NCBI GenBank assembly: GCA_004194705.1
Contig: SADC01000078.1
Span: 303,767 to 367,766, forward strand
DNA length: 64,000 nucleotides
Direction of reading: 5' to 3'
From: Ditylenchus dipsaci
Taxonomy: Eukaryota > Nematoda > Chromadorea > Rhabditida > Anguinidae
Below are positions 36,301 to 47,064 of this stretch, piece by piece; the stretch's first letter is position 1, and each line of letters starts with the position of its first letter. Under the pieces are notes generated by a model, which was not told the DNA's origin, did not search any database, and was given only the letters and a program-made list of their open reading frames with translations. A program made the position numbers and the translations under genes.

Positions 36301-39300
36301 GCACATATCCCGCTTGATCCATCGTTAATGGCCTACAACACATACCTTTTTATAGACTTGTGAAAGAGTGTTAAAATTGGCAACTCACATGTAATCGTTT
36401 GAAAAGAACTGCTTTCTGGGCAATGACTTCGCTTTCTGATTAGACCCAATACCCAAAATAGAAGTGTTGCCACTATTGTCTACAAACACAACCATTGATC
36501 CATCTGGAGAAATGGCCAAGTCTAAAATCGATATTGAATATTTTAACAAACATCAAAGAAATTCGAAATTTTTAATTTTACCAAGGATCGAAGCAGACTC
36601 TTGAACATCTGTTTTGTTGCTATGTTTTTTCAAAATTTTGCCGTCATATACGTTCCAGACCTGGAAAACTGCTGTTATTAGAATATAGTTGTCTAATCTG
36701 TAGAAACTCACAATTAGCAAGCCGTCATGCCCAGCACTTATGCACAACTCCTTGTGTATTGGATGAGCCAGCAATGCAAAACACTCATTAATATGTCCAT
36801 CCAACACTTTCAGCAGCTGGCCATTGGTCCATCCCAAGTTCTGAGCAAGAAGTCTGAGCCAGAGCTTACAACGATGTCGTCCGCTAGACTCCAACACAAC
36901 ATCGTCACTTTGTAACTATTCTTCTTGGCCTGCGAATTCGGATTAGCTGCCTGAGGAGTTGTAAAGCCCATAGTATAGCCACCTCGACCGTTCATCACTA
37001 GTCTAGGGTAGCGGTTGACACTTACGGATGGAGGTTGGAAGCTAAAGCTAGTTAAAGTCACTTTACACTACTTCAACTTCGAATACCTGTTATTTGGATA
37101 AGGGTTGAGCTCCACCGAAGACCAGCCACTGCTTTTGATGGACCACACCTTGGCAACTCCATCCTTGCTTCCACTTAGAAATCTGATGGATTGATGGGCC
37201 CATACAAGACTGTCTACTCTGTCCTGAAGAATTATGTTTGATTCTTTGTGTATTTTGTGAAAACTAAAAATTACAGTGTGTGCCTGTAGCTCATAAAGTC
37301 GCTCCACTCCTGTGTCCGACACTTTGTAGATTCGTATATATTGGTGAGTATCTCCCATAACTACTAAGTTGCCTCCAGGACTGTGACATGATGAAATTAT
37401 CTTGACTCCTGGACGCGATCTCTCATTGAATTTAATTGGAGGTTCACTAAACAACTTTTTTAAACCAAAGATTTGCTCATTCAATGATAACCAACCCGAA
37501 ATCTTTAGTTTTGGCATTGTAACGGAAGAAAACCACAGAGCAGTCATTACTGGCAGATACCAAATAGCGAACATCTCCTTTGAGGTAGGGAATAAAAGAG
37601 ATAGAGGTAAGCAGTGCTGTGTGTCCTTTGTAAACCATCAAAGTGCTCCCTCTTTGCAGACACCACACTCTGAACAGGTTTAATGAGCAGGTGTACAGGC
37701 ACGGTTATTTTTAAGTTTTGAAACATTTTGGGAATATATTGTATTTAGCTGTTTTTGTTGGACTTGATATGAGATTTTCGGCGCTACTTGGATATACCCT
37801 CCATTTTCGAGCTTCTTAGGCCATTTTAGGGCAATATAGGGTGTTTAGAAACACATTTAAAAAAGTTGATTGTGGGGCGAGGGTGGTTATACCAAGCAGG
37901 GTTAGATTTTTTTTCAATTCTAAAATCACAATCTCTGTTTGTTCGCTCACCTGACAGTTTTGTCCACCGATCCACTGGCTAGCATAGTATTCTCAGGTGA
38001 AATAGCAATATCAGCAATCTCCCCACTATGGCCCGAAAAGTGTAACGCAAAACACAATTTCTTGCATCCCACACTTTAATCAAGTTATCATCAGCTCCAG
38101 TGAATATATATCTGCCAGTCAGGTCAAATTTTACGCAGAATATCGGTGCCAAATGTCCAAAAATACGAGAATGCAAGTCTAAATTGTGCATTGCCTCTTT
38201 TCGGACTAATAATCTACCAGGTAATGGTTGTTTAGCGCCTAGTTGACGGGACATTAACAGTCTAAATATTGAAATTTTGTATTTTCATCATATTAATTTA
38301 TCAAAATCAGTTATGTAACCTTGTTATAGGAGCTTTTTCTAGCGCTTTGATTGCTGGATGACGGCTAAATATTTCGTCAACACAATGCACCTGATTGAAA
38401 CACTCTAGAAAAAGTTTTATATTTGTTTTTAAAATTGATATTTTCCAACCTTTTGTTCTAACTAAAGACTGTCGCTTTGATGCAAACAATCTGACTGGCA
38501 AATTTGGAATGACTGGCGGAATTGTTTGCGTGATTAGCTCGTTCAGCTTTTTGACCATTTGTTCAAAATTTCCTGCGAATGGACCAAAAGTGTTAAGCTA
38601 AAACCTGGATTTTTGTTGTGACTTTTAAATTTAATTGCTGAATTTTACGTAGTTTTCATAGGTTTGAGAACAAGGTGATCCGGCGATATTATATCTTTTT
38701 GGTACCAATTCTTTGTGCTCAATGTCCTGTTTGAGCAGATTAGCTGGACCATGGAAACCATTTGCAGCCAAGAAAAGTTGAATGTGGATGAGTAGCTCTG
38801 AAAAACGATAATTTATTGTTTGAATAAAAGTTTTTTTTGGATTTAATAAAAAGTTTGGTGTTACTGAAATAACTATGAAGTTATAAAGTATAAAGTTAAA
38901 GGCTACAAAGTTTTATAAAAAAATAAAAAGTTCTATTAATCCATTGATATGTAAAAAATCTTCATGAGTTTCCAATTTTTTAAAAGGTTTGGTTGTCAAG
39001 CCCTGACTAAAAGCGGATCGCTATTGGCGGTTTTGAAAATAAATTTGAGGGTATAAGAAAATATGTTGTATTTCTTAAATTTTACTTAACTACCGTATTT
39101 CCTTTAATAATGCGGCCGCCCGCCTTATTTTTTGGATGCCCAAATATCAGAAAAATTTAAGGTCGATCTCAAAATTTTTTGGTGAAAATCCAAAAAGCGG
39201 AATTGGTAGAGTTTGTGGGAGCTAGAAAAGGGAAAAACAGCTTTCCAACATATTTACTCTCAAAATTATTCAAAGTCGAGCAGGCCACCTTATTAGAGGA

Positions 39301-39572
39301 AATACGGTATTTTGATTTTTAAGGTGTTAATTTTTCTTATACATCTCCGAAAAAGATGATTGAGAAATAATCCAAAAATCGAAAATTTTTAAAAGGAATT
39401 TACGCCAGTTTTCTAGGAATTCTATAGAATATTCTAAGAACAAACCTGAATTGCTTTGGTCGTCAAAAACATTCTGAGGGTGTGTGTTCAATGTTTGCTT
39501 AGGAGAAGAAGACAATAAATTACTATTATTGTAAGACATAGAAGGCCCAGCAGCACACGGTTCATTAACCAT
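27352..39572 (-). CDS. PHIP/BRWD-family WD40-bromodomain chromatin protein
   Basis: The N-terminus starts at 39572 (MVNEPCAAGPSMS) and is followed by the family helical region (LLIHIQLFLAANGFHGPANL, then PKRYNIAG). WD repeats run from about 38.25 to 36.5 kb (IFGHLAPIFCVKFDLTGRYI; RPGVKIISSCHSPGGNLVVM). The family spacer follows (LAPHNMDTPEFVCSDG; PWIQRQIIPALS), then a cryptic-Tudor/BromoCR region (WLRMKERKRFPYVAQLGDEV; EFCIVDGVKY; CPWDLQP). Bromodomain 1 is at about 32.2-31.85 kb (VDFKEPVDLTYY; VDYPIDLQTI; ARNAVSFN). A weak second bromodomain-like stretch is at 31.5-31.15 kb (SLGEFFSDFKTFI), and an acidic, Ser-rich tail ends at 27352. PHIP/BRWD proteins bind methylated or acetylated histones and act with CUL4-DDB1. 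Single-base breaks sit near 38037 (loss) and 37495 (gain). The protein is shorter than vertebrate BRWDs. Confidence 0.9.
28022..28481. repeat. Foldback element in a PHIP/BRWD intron
   Basis: The inverted arms are about 65 bp (ATGAGTTCGAGCAAGACTCT and inverse GAGTCTTGCTCGGAATTATG), with CATATAGAG in the inner stem. A C-run and a G-run occur inside. Confidence 0.7.
29748..30703. repeat. Foldback element with about 115-bp perfect arms
   Basis: The left arm includes GCAAAAGTATCTGAG and CAATAAATTCAAATGAG, and the right arm is its inverse (CTCATTTGAATTTATTG). The interior holds a degenerate minisatellite with words such as TACCACTACCTAA (29940-30130). It lies in an intron of PHIP/BRWD. Confidence 0.75.
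30719..31129. mobile_element. TTAA foldback MITE split by a pogo-like insertion
   Basis: The TTAA-flanked ends (AGACCATTGCCGTG at left, CATGGTCCT at right) and the hairpin core belong to the AGGGCCATTGCC family. Between about 30898 and 31070 sits a shorter element with words TACGTTAAAGAGGGG and TATGTTATATCGGGGG, ending TTTCCACTGTA. Confidence 0.65.
33017..33956. mobile_element. Pogo/Tigger-like MITE (word TTATGTTATATAGAG)
   Basis: The left end is CAGTCCACTCTCTACATAAC and the right end GTTATATAGAGAGTCGACTG, with TA at both flanks. The word GTTATGTTATATAGAG is repeated several times at each side. A foldback element (33231-33701) is nested inside. It occupies an intron of PHIP/BRWD. Confidence 0.8.
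33231..33701. mobile_element. Foldback element GGCTCTACCCCGTTTGCGCC, copy 2
   Basis: It is nearly identical to 22058-22529, including the interior TTACAACCTTATGCTCAAAA word, so transposition was recent. It is nested in a pogo-like MITE. Confidence 0.8.
34143..34626. mobile_element. CCGTATTT-type element
   Basis: The termini are TACCGTATTTTTTCTAAAAG and, inverted, GAAGAAAATACGGTA. It lies between PHIP/BRWD exons and has no coding capacity. Confidence 0.6.
39091..39310. mobile_element. CCGTATTT-type MITE
   Basis: The termini are TACCGTATTTCCTTTAATAA and, inverted, TTATTAGAGGAAATACGGTA, about 220 bp in all. It lies in the first intron of PHIP/BRWD. Confidence 0.75.
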
Positions 39573-40313
39573 AATTGAAATTTTATTACAAATACAGGGT
39601 TGAGTAACTTTTCCAAAATATTTTTACGACTAAAAATTAATGTTTTTACAAAATATAAGAAATGGAAAATTGGTTAAGAAGATAATTTGAATGTTCACGT
39701 TTTTAAATAGTCTAACTATTTTAATTTCAAAACATATTAAAATAAATTGTTGAAACACGCTTTGTTATAATTTAAATCTTTAACACTATGACAAAATATA
39801 AATTGAACGCCAATTTTTCGAAAAGACCTTTTTGACAAGAGACTTTTTTTTATTATTTGACTATATTTGGTTAACTATATTTGGTCGGTCGTTTACTCAG
39901 TATTCACTTTTGTAACCATCGTGTTGTAGTGTTTTGCATTCGAACTTTAAAGGGTTGCGGGGAAAAGCAACGGATTGTCACCTAAAACGAACCGAAACGC
40001 TAGTCTCAGTAGCATATTTCTTATTGCTGCAACCCACCCACTTGACTTAAACTAGTGTGCTTTTGATCCCTTTTTGAAGACTTTTTTAAAACAAATTAAC
40101 ACCGTTTTTGTAGCTTATCTCACTATCTACAAATCGAGGGGTGATTTGCCCAAGAGATTGTCGGAAAAATAAAGAAGAGGGCTGAGGCAAAAAAGATTTC
40201 GAATGAATACCAGGACCTCAATCTTCAAAACGCAGGTCAAAAGCAACACTATTTTGACTTAAGTGACTGGATCACTCTATTAGAATAAAGACGGTTATTT
40301 ATATTTTTAGATA
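39573..40313. other. Divergent intergenic region
   Basis: These 741 bases separate two head-to-head start codons (PHIP/BRWD on minus, the transposase-derived gene on plus). The region probably holds both promoters. I see no clear TATA box and no repeat termini. Confidence 0.5.
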
Positions 40314-42605
40314 ATGGCTGACACTATGGAAAATACCCTGCAAGACACCGAAGAAAAACATGAGCTAGACGACACTAACATGAGTTTGCTGCTGAATGAC
40401 AGCCAAGACTCTCAAACCAATCGCAAAAGGCATAATCATTATGATGTGACGACAAAACTGGAAGCAATTCAGTGGGCACGCACAATTTCCATCAATTCAG
40501 CTTCTAGGCAATATGGTGTCGATAGAAAATGTGTAAAGCGCTGGATGGTGCAGGAAGATGAGCTGCATAATCTATTGTAAGTTAGAAGTTTGATGAATGA
40601 AATTATTGCAGTACTTTATTTGGCTTCTTTCAGAAACACTCCTAGTGGTTCAAAAAGGAAAAGGCTTTATGGAGGTGGTCGTTCTGTTCTCCATCCCGAT
40701 CTTGACGAAGAGTTAGCTAGTTGGGTGAGGGAAATGAAGCAAAACAAGGAAAGCATATCTAGGCGCATCATCAGCAATAAAGCGATGCAGCTTTTTAGTA
40801 ACACTGAAGTAAAGGTGGGGCTTTTTAACCTGTAATCAAAAATATCTGCAAAAAAAAGTTTTTAAACAGCAAAGTTTTTCGATGAATTTTAAAATATTTT
40901 ATCTAGATAACCTTCAGGTTATATGATTTAAGTAATTGAAGTTATAAAAATAAAAGAAAGTAACAAAGTTTTTCTCAAATTGATAACACCGTCAAACTAT
41001 GTGAACGTCTTGTCAAAATGACACGGCGGAGATTCCGCGGAAAAAAATTCCGCGGAATTCGAATTTTCGACGTCTCTACAAGAGCCAAATTCTGACACCT
41101 GATTCCTGTTCAGAATGGTCGATTACATATTAAACTTCTTAAAATTTAAGCTTAGTTAATACGGTGGCCACAATGGAGGTGGGAGGTGCGAGGTAGAGGT
41201 CTTTGAGGTGATGTAGCTCAGCGAGATTCTGTCATTTTACTGATCTGAAAAGTTTTTTTGACCTATTTTCCAGGTCCGCTACTGAATAAAATAAAATTTT
41301 CCACTATCGGATATAAAAAATAATTTTTAGGAACGGACCTCGCACCTCGCATCTCACAGCTCGACCTCGCACCTCGCATCTCACAGCTCGACCTCGCACC
41401 TCACACCTCCATTGTGGCCAAGGCATAAATTCTTAAATCCCTCACGAGACAAAAAAGTTGGAAAAAATTCAATATTTTAAATTGGCTAAAATTGATTTAC
41501 GCCCTCAAAAAACTGATTTACGCCCTCAAAATACTGGTTTACGCCCTCAAATCTATATATTGCAATTTTTTGTCAAATTTTTGTTGCCACTTTTTCAATA
41601 TTTTTACACCAGCATGTAGCCCTGAATCTTGGCTTTCTAACAAGCTATTGACTGATTTTCTGAGATCTCAAAAGCTGGAGAAAAAAGTCTTTGTATGGAG
41701 CAAATTTTTCTAAAAATTTAGTCTATAAAATTACTTTTTTCTCCAGCTTTTTGAAATCTCAGAAAATCAGTCAATAGCTTGTTAGAAAGCCAAGATTCAG
41801 TGCTACATGCTGGTGTAAAAATATTGAAAAAGTGGCAACAAAAATTTTACAAAAAATGGCAATATATAGATTTGAGGGCGTAAACCAGTTTTTTGAGGGC
41901 GTAAACTACTTATAGCCTTTTAAATTTCAATACCAGTCTCAGATTAGATGGCAATTGGTGCGCCAATTCAGTGTCCGAATTTGATTTTTCCTTAGCAGAA
42001 ACGCCGAAATTTAAATTTCGCTGAATTTTCTCACGCGTAATCTTCGCCGTGCCGTCAAAATATGTGAATCTCTCGTCAAATTCAAATTTTTCTCTATTTT
42101 TTTATTTTTCGACGGGAAATTCTTATCTTTTAACGAGTATTTTCAGTATCCGGTTTTATAAAAACGTCTCAATGAAGTAAAAAGTGCAGATTGTGCTTTT
42201 CACTAAGGCTTACAAGTATTCTCTTTAAAAAAATTATTTAGATATCAAATGGTTGGCTGAGCAGTTTCATGAAACGGCATAACTTTATGCAACAGCGTGA
42301 CACTGCACCTCGCCTAATCCCCAACCAGAAAGTTATGCTGAATCAGTTGCTAATTTTTTCGTGGGTGTGGAAGAAGGGCGTACAACAGCCCTTCCTGCAA
42401 TTACTGGTAGTTTGGAAGATGATCTTAATGCATGTTTAAAAACAGACGAGCAATAGGCACGACAGGACTGCAGATTCTCAGCAATATTAGGTCTCATATA
42501 ATGACGAGAGAAGAAAACAATGAGCTTAGTGAAGAAACAAGTTATGACGACCTGAACATAAAGAAAGAATTAGAAAGTTTAGAAGATGACTTGTTGTTTG
42601 GTTAA
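40314..42605 (+). CDS. Transposase-derived DNA-binding protein (psq/brinker-like plus CENP-B HTH, no DDE seen)
   Basis: Exon 1 (40314-40576) begins MADTMENTLQDTEEKHELDD and encodes a psq/BrkDBD-type helix-turn-helix (YDVTTKLEAIQWA, then SASRQYGVDRKCVKRWM). Exon 2 (40634-40815) carries the start of a CENP-B/Tc5 HTH (PDLDEELASWVREMKQNKES, ISRRIISNKAMQLF). Exon 3 (about 42244 on) continues it (SNGWLSSFMKRHNFMQQRDT). A probable one-base loss near 42340 then leads into an acidic stretch (GSLEDDLNACLKTDEQ), and the last exon ends in an acidic tail (LESLEDDLLFG). Pogo-type transposases have this HTH pair followed by a DDE domain. None is visible here, so this may be a domesticated DNA-binding protein or an internally deleted transposon. 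Its intron carries foldback elements. Confidence 0.7.
41166..41423. repeat. Inverted repeat with CACCTCGCA tandem units
   Basis: The left end GGCCACAATGGAGGTGGGAG is answered by CACCTCCATTGTGGCC at the right. Inside the right arm the unit GACCTCGCACCTCGCATCTC is repeated about 2.5 times. Confidence 0.7.
41488..41912. mobile_element. Foldback element with TTTACGCCCTCAAA word array
   Basis: Three words TTTACGCCCTCAAA at the left match inverted GAGGGCGTAAACCAG words at the right. The long stem contains ATGTAGCCCTGAATCTTGGC and its inverse. It is the same family as 12036-12915. Confidence 0.75.
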
Positions 42606-43428
42606 TAATTTGTTTGTAAATTATGCTGACTTTAATGGTCATAAACAATATTACTATTGAAATGTATCTTTTCGGCTACTTTTAAATTTCAGTCAAACTT
42701 CTTTATAAGCTACACTCCATATAAGCTACACCTCCTTATAAGCTACACCTGAGTGCAGTCCCAAATGGAGTATGTTCCGTATAATATATACCCCTTATAT
42801 ATCGTATTCCTCTAATAAGCGCGCATGCGCGCTTATTTTTCAAAGCTCCCTTGGGGGTGCGCGCTTATAAGAGCATGCGCGCTCATTAGAGCAAGCGCGC
42901 ATATATTTCGCTCCCTCGGACCGAATTTTTTTTTCACCAAACAGAAGATGTTAAAAGAAAATTTCGTTCAAATTGCATAACAGCAAACAAAGTACAATGA
43001 ATCGAACAATATAATAGTTTGGGTTAAGAATTGAGATCATACTTGAATTGAAGAGTTTCGTCACTCCGGTAGCCGTTTTCTTCATCTTGTTCCTTGTTCA
43101 CTTCTTCAGCTTTTCAATGCGTTCATCAATGCGTTTTCCGCCGGAAGGGTTTCGTCGACGGCAAAAATAACCTGATAGCTGAAAGGAATAAATCTCACAA
43201 AGTCTCACAAAATTCTTTAAAGCCTACTTGTGCTTTTGTCGGAGTTCTGCGATGTAGATCGGGAAGTTGACGATCTTGCTTCTGGCAGACAGCAGTCGGA
43301 GCACGCAGGCTCAAGTTATGGCTTGCAAGGAACTTACTGACTAATCCTTTTTTCAGAAATTTGCAAAAAGAAACAAGAAGGACAAACCTTGAATCCCTCC
43401 CTAGCCTCCTCCGCGTTGAACATCTTAA

Positions 43429-43661
43429 AGGGCCATTGCCACCTGTTTTGAACTGTCCTCCGCCAATTCAAATTTTCGTGCCAAATCATTCAACTTCTGT
43501 ACTGATTTTTCAACTTGGTTTCTAACAAAACAAGGTCTAGAATTTAATTTTAGGTATAGTTTTGTTAGAAACCAAGTTGAAAAATTCGTACAGAATTTCA
43601 ATGATTCAGAAAAAGATTTGAATTGGCGGGGACAACCGATGTCGGGGACGGCAATGGCCAT
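43429..43661. mobile_element. TTAA foldback MITE (AGGGCCATTGCC family)
   Basis: It is flanked by TTAA and has the central TTTCTAACAAAAC hairpin. The right end reads GACGGCAATGGCCA. It is inserted in the transposase-remnant element. Confidence 0.75.
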
Positions 43662-43665
43662 TTAA

Positions 43666-44026
43666 AGGACCATGAAACTTGATAAGCACAGCTATCTGGA
43701 AATTTTCAATTCGCGCGGGACCACCCTAATTTTGTCAATAATGTTTTCGAATTGTTTTTTGTTTGCATGCAAAATTTTTTCAAAATATAGAACCGTTTAC
43801 TAGTCGAGCCCAACGTTGCCCGACATTGCCAGTTCGGACGACTTATCCTACTTTCACTGGGCCATAACTACTTACATTAGGCCGTGTTAAAAGTTCACTC
43901 ATAATGGAATTTAAATTTTCAATGCACGCAAAAAAATTAATTCAAAAACATTATAGACAAAATCAGGGTGGTCCCGCGCGAATTCGAATTCTGCAAATTG
44001 CTGTGCTTATCAAGTTTCATGGTCCT
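43666..44026. mobile_element. TTAA/TTGA-flanked foldback element (AGGACCATGAAAC)
   Basis: The left arm AGGACCATGAAACTTGATAA and the right arm TTATCAAGTTTCATGGTCCT are inverse, with more pairing inwards (GCGCGGGACCACCCT). It lies immediately next to the preceding MITE and uses the same kind of insertion site. Confidence 0.7.
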
Positions 44027-44228
44027 TTGAGTGCCTGTTGCTGCAGAATTGAATTCGAGACACGAAGCTTTTTTGATCGGCGCTTTCTCAACCAGGCTGC
44101 CAATCGTATGTCGAGATCCTTGCTGTGAGCCGACTTCCTCCTCCTGGTAGCTTCTTCTCGAACTTTTCTGAAGGCGATGACTCCCTGAGAGAAAATAGTA
44201 AACAGACAATCACCAACAAAAGGCTTAC

Positions 44229-44470
44229 CGTATTTCCTGTAATAAACGCCCCCCCCCCCCTCGTTCAAAATCGTGTTCTTGGCATTGTGTTTTTGACCCA
44301 CTTTTTGAATACTTCTCTTAGGAAAATTACCCCTCATTTTGTAGCCAGTGAGATGAGCTACAAAATGAGGGGTAATTTGCTTGAGAGAAGTAATCAAAAA
44401 GTGAGTCAAAAACACAACGCCAAGAACACGATTTTGAACGAGGGGAGGGGGGCGTTTACAGGAAATACAG
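44229..44470. mobile_element. CCGTATTT-type foldback with poly-C
   Basis: The left end is CCGTATTTCCTGTAATAAAC and the right end GTTTACAGGAAATACAG. The stem includes GTAGCCAGTGAGATGAGCTA near the loop. It splits the two transposase HTH remnants. Confidence 0.7.
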
Positions 44471-44825
44471 TACTTGATGTTGCGTTGAAACTTCTTTTGT
44501 GTACTTGACAACTTATAGCTTGAACTCCGACGTGTAGGACTTGAGCCTTTTGCGGCGTCACGACTTCTTCATCATCTGAGCTGCTAAACACCATTAGCCT
44601 GAAATAATCAAAGATTTTATCAAGCCAATAACAGCAAGAGAACAATCAAAATAGTCTTTTCAAAATACAAACTGTGAACGATTTGTCTCATAAAAATGCA
44701 ATTTTCGCCAAAAATGGGTGTGAGCGCTAATTGGTGCGCCTATTAGAGCATGAGCGCTAATTTTTCGAACTCCCCTTAGGGGTGCGCGCTTATTAGAGCA
44801 TGCGCGCTAATTAGAGAAAAACGGT

Positions 44826-45178
44826 AAGCTACACCTCTCTATAAGCTACATCTAGGATCGGTCTCGAGGTGTAGCTTATAGAGAAGTTTGACTGTAGATT
44901 TCTCTTATTACGAAAAACAGATTAGAGACAGATAAGAAGAACATAAAAAAAGATTGTTTATAAAAATGCTAACATTTTTTTCAAATAAAACTAATGAGCG
45001 TCACGGCATGGGCCAATATTCAAGAAAAAAATTACTGAAAATATAGCTGAAAATCAGAGCTCATTTAGAGTTTTTTCATGTGCTAATAAGCCACAATGAC
45101 AATTAAACATTTTTCAGGGTATTGGCTTTGATCACGTAGAACTTAGATTTTTCAAAGGAGAAGAAGCTATTCCTCTCA
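44826..45178 (+). repeat. Duplicated intron/exon block, copy 1
   Basis: It matches 47560-47911 almost exactly: the end of the TATAAGCTACACC element, about 220 bases of intron, and the first 61 bases of the SPRY exon. Similarity stops abruptly at 45178. Confidence 0.85.
45118..45178 (+). pseudogene. Truncated copy of the SPRY-domain exon
   Basis: After a TTTTCAG acceptor it reads GIGFDHVELRFFKGEEAIPL as in the intact exon at 47850, then changes to unrelated sequence. It cannot encode the conserved end of the domain. Confidence 0.8.
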
Positions 45179-45489
45179 CAGCCCACTGAAATTCAAATCT
45201 TAGTGCAATTAAAAATCAACAAAACGCCAAGATTTTCAAAATTGATTTTTGTGTGCACTCGACATCGAATTTTTTTAAGGTCAATATTTTCAACAAATAC
45301 TAACTTTTTCAACAAAATGCTGATTTTGAACTTGCAGTGTAGGTGATAATTCACCATGTTTGCTCTAGAATATGTACCCCGACGCTAACCCAAGGACACA
45401 ACAAATAAAACTCTACTAGAACTAGCTCGGTTTCTTCTGATCAAACAAAATATTCCTCAAATAAGATTCCTCAAAAATTTTCGTCAAAG

Positions 45490-46530
45490 TTTTTCTTCTT
45501 TCCCGCAAGCAAGCAAACCTTCTTTCCATTGCATTCACCACTCAGTGCAGAGCTTCAATTGCCTGTTCCGACAAAAGGCCCCAGAAGTGATACATTTCCA
45601 TTAACTCAGAAACATGCTGACAGAGAAGGTGGCACTTGGGTGTGATGCTGAGATCCGTAAAAAATGTCTGAAACTAAGCTCATTTTACAAGACCATAATA
45701 ATAAAAGACTGACCCTCATTGTGTTAAAATATTCAACTGACCATTTCTTGAAGTTTTCGATTTCCTGTTCATCCAAGAAAGTGCTTTTTGCTAACCCTTG
45801 CATTTGCCCAAGAAGAGTCAAGAGTTGTGGAAACCAGCATGTCGGACATTATGACGAATGACTTCTGTGATTCTAGATGGTCCATCACCTGTGAGTAGTT
45901 TTCTGACGTGGTTACCTACATATAAATATTGAAAACTCTTACTGTTTTCCTAGTTTAAGGTTGAACAAGGCGACTCAGTAGAGTTTCTCTGTCCTCCAGC
46001 AGCTGGTTGATTATTTTGCTTGTGAGATCGGCCTGGACGCTTGCGCTCTTCCGCAGAGAATTTGTTTTTTCTATATATATATAAATTAACAGAGAAGCAA
46101 ATACGGAAAATACAAACTTGTAATCATGCTGGCCTTAACTCTTTGTTCCTTTTTGTTCGCTGCTTTTTGCGACCTGCTCATCACAGCATTCCTCCGCTTG
46201 ACTGAAAGTGCCGTTCTTAATTCCACATAAACTTTGTTATCTCTCTGGCAAGATTGCTTCTTAGTGGTCAGCATTACTAAACCTGAAATGAGTTATGACA
46301 GCAATTTCGACCAACAATATGCAAAAGAGTTATTGTAAACATTCCTAGAAAAGTAAGATAAAACAGCTTACAAAGACGGATTTTCCCTGCAGCCTTAGCT
46401 CGGTTTGCAGCCTCTGCTTTTGATTGCTTGACTGATTATTTCATGACTGATTATTTCTTGATCACAGTCTTGCTTTTTGCCTCTTTTGTAGCTTGATTTC
46501 CGAGTCCTCATGATACCTGAAAATTATACC
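45490..46530 (-). pseudogene. Transposon-derived coding remnant (WGLLSEQAIEALH)
   Basis: Several minus-strand exon-like pieces are visible. 46274-46120 is basic (SVKRRNAVMSRSQKAANKKE). 45950-45720 reads AKSTFLDEQEIENFKKWSVE. 45650-45490 reads KCHLLCQHVSELMEMYHFWG, then LLSEQAIEALH, a stop, NAMERRFACLRERRKTL. The H-x-W-G-x-x-SEQ-x-E-x-x-H pattern with a following R-R-F-A helix resembles proteins of animal DNA transposons, but I cannot name the superfamily. A stop and frame changes indicate decay or sequencing error. Confidence 0.45.
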
Positions 46531-47064
46531 AAACTTAAATCCGTCAAAAAATCGAAAAAAGTCGTCGTTTTTAGGATGTATTATATACCAACATGTAGCC
46601 TGTATATTCAGCTACCAGAAAAATCAGACTGATTTTTTTGAATTCAGAATTAAGAAAAAGCAAACAAGTGGCATTTTTCCGAATAAAAATAGGGTGTTTC
46701 GCGTTTTCTATCTAACTTTGTATAAAACGCCAAAAATTTGTATTTTTTGTATACGTCCTTGGTACCAAAATGTAGTAAATCTACTTCTTTATCGAGTCTC
46801 CGGTTTTGTTTCAGATTAACTTGACGAAAAAAGTTCCTATGATCTCGAATAAGTAGACTAGATAAAGAAAAATTTAATAATTTTTTCACGGAAATCAATT
46901 GTAAGTTCTGCTAACAGTTAATTTAACTATGAATGTTTCTAGATTTACTTCTTTCACCGTTTCTTAACACACATCTCTCCTACATTTTTTTCTTCATGTG
47001 CATCTATAAGATCCCTCTTAAACAGCAGAGAAATGACGCGCCCCTTTTTTCGAAATACATTCAA

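Larger units (their letters stand above)
42797..44823 (-). mobile_element. CCGTATTT/GCGCGC element with transposase remnants
   Basis: The left terminus CGTATTCCTCTAATAAGCGC and the right terminus GCGCTAATTAGAGAAAAACG carry repeated GCATGCGCGCTTATT words. On the minus strand about 44594-44480 reads KRLKSYTSEFKL then VVKYTKEVSTQH, and about 44195-44036 reads KSAHSKDLDIRLAAWLRKRR and RVSNSILQQQAL. These are the two HTH parts of a pogo/CENP-B-type transposase. Foldback MITEs interrupt it at 43429-43661, 43666-44026 and 44229-44470. It is probably dead but was the coding relative of the small CCGTATTT MITEs. Confidence 0.65.
42689..44895. mobile_element. Pogo-like element (word TATAAGCTACACC), copy 1 with nested insertions
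   Basis: The left end is CAGTCAAACTTCTTTATAAG and the right end CTTATAGAGAAGTTTGACTG. The word TATAAGCTACACCT is repeated at both sides. The body is interrupted at about 42797-44823 by a CCGTATTT-type element that itself carries three further insertions. A shorter copy lies at 47065-47626. Confidence 0.7.
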
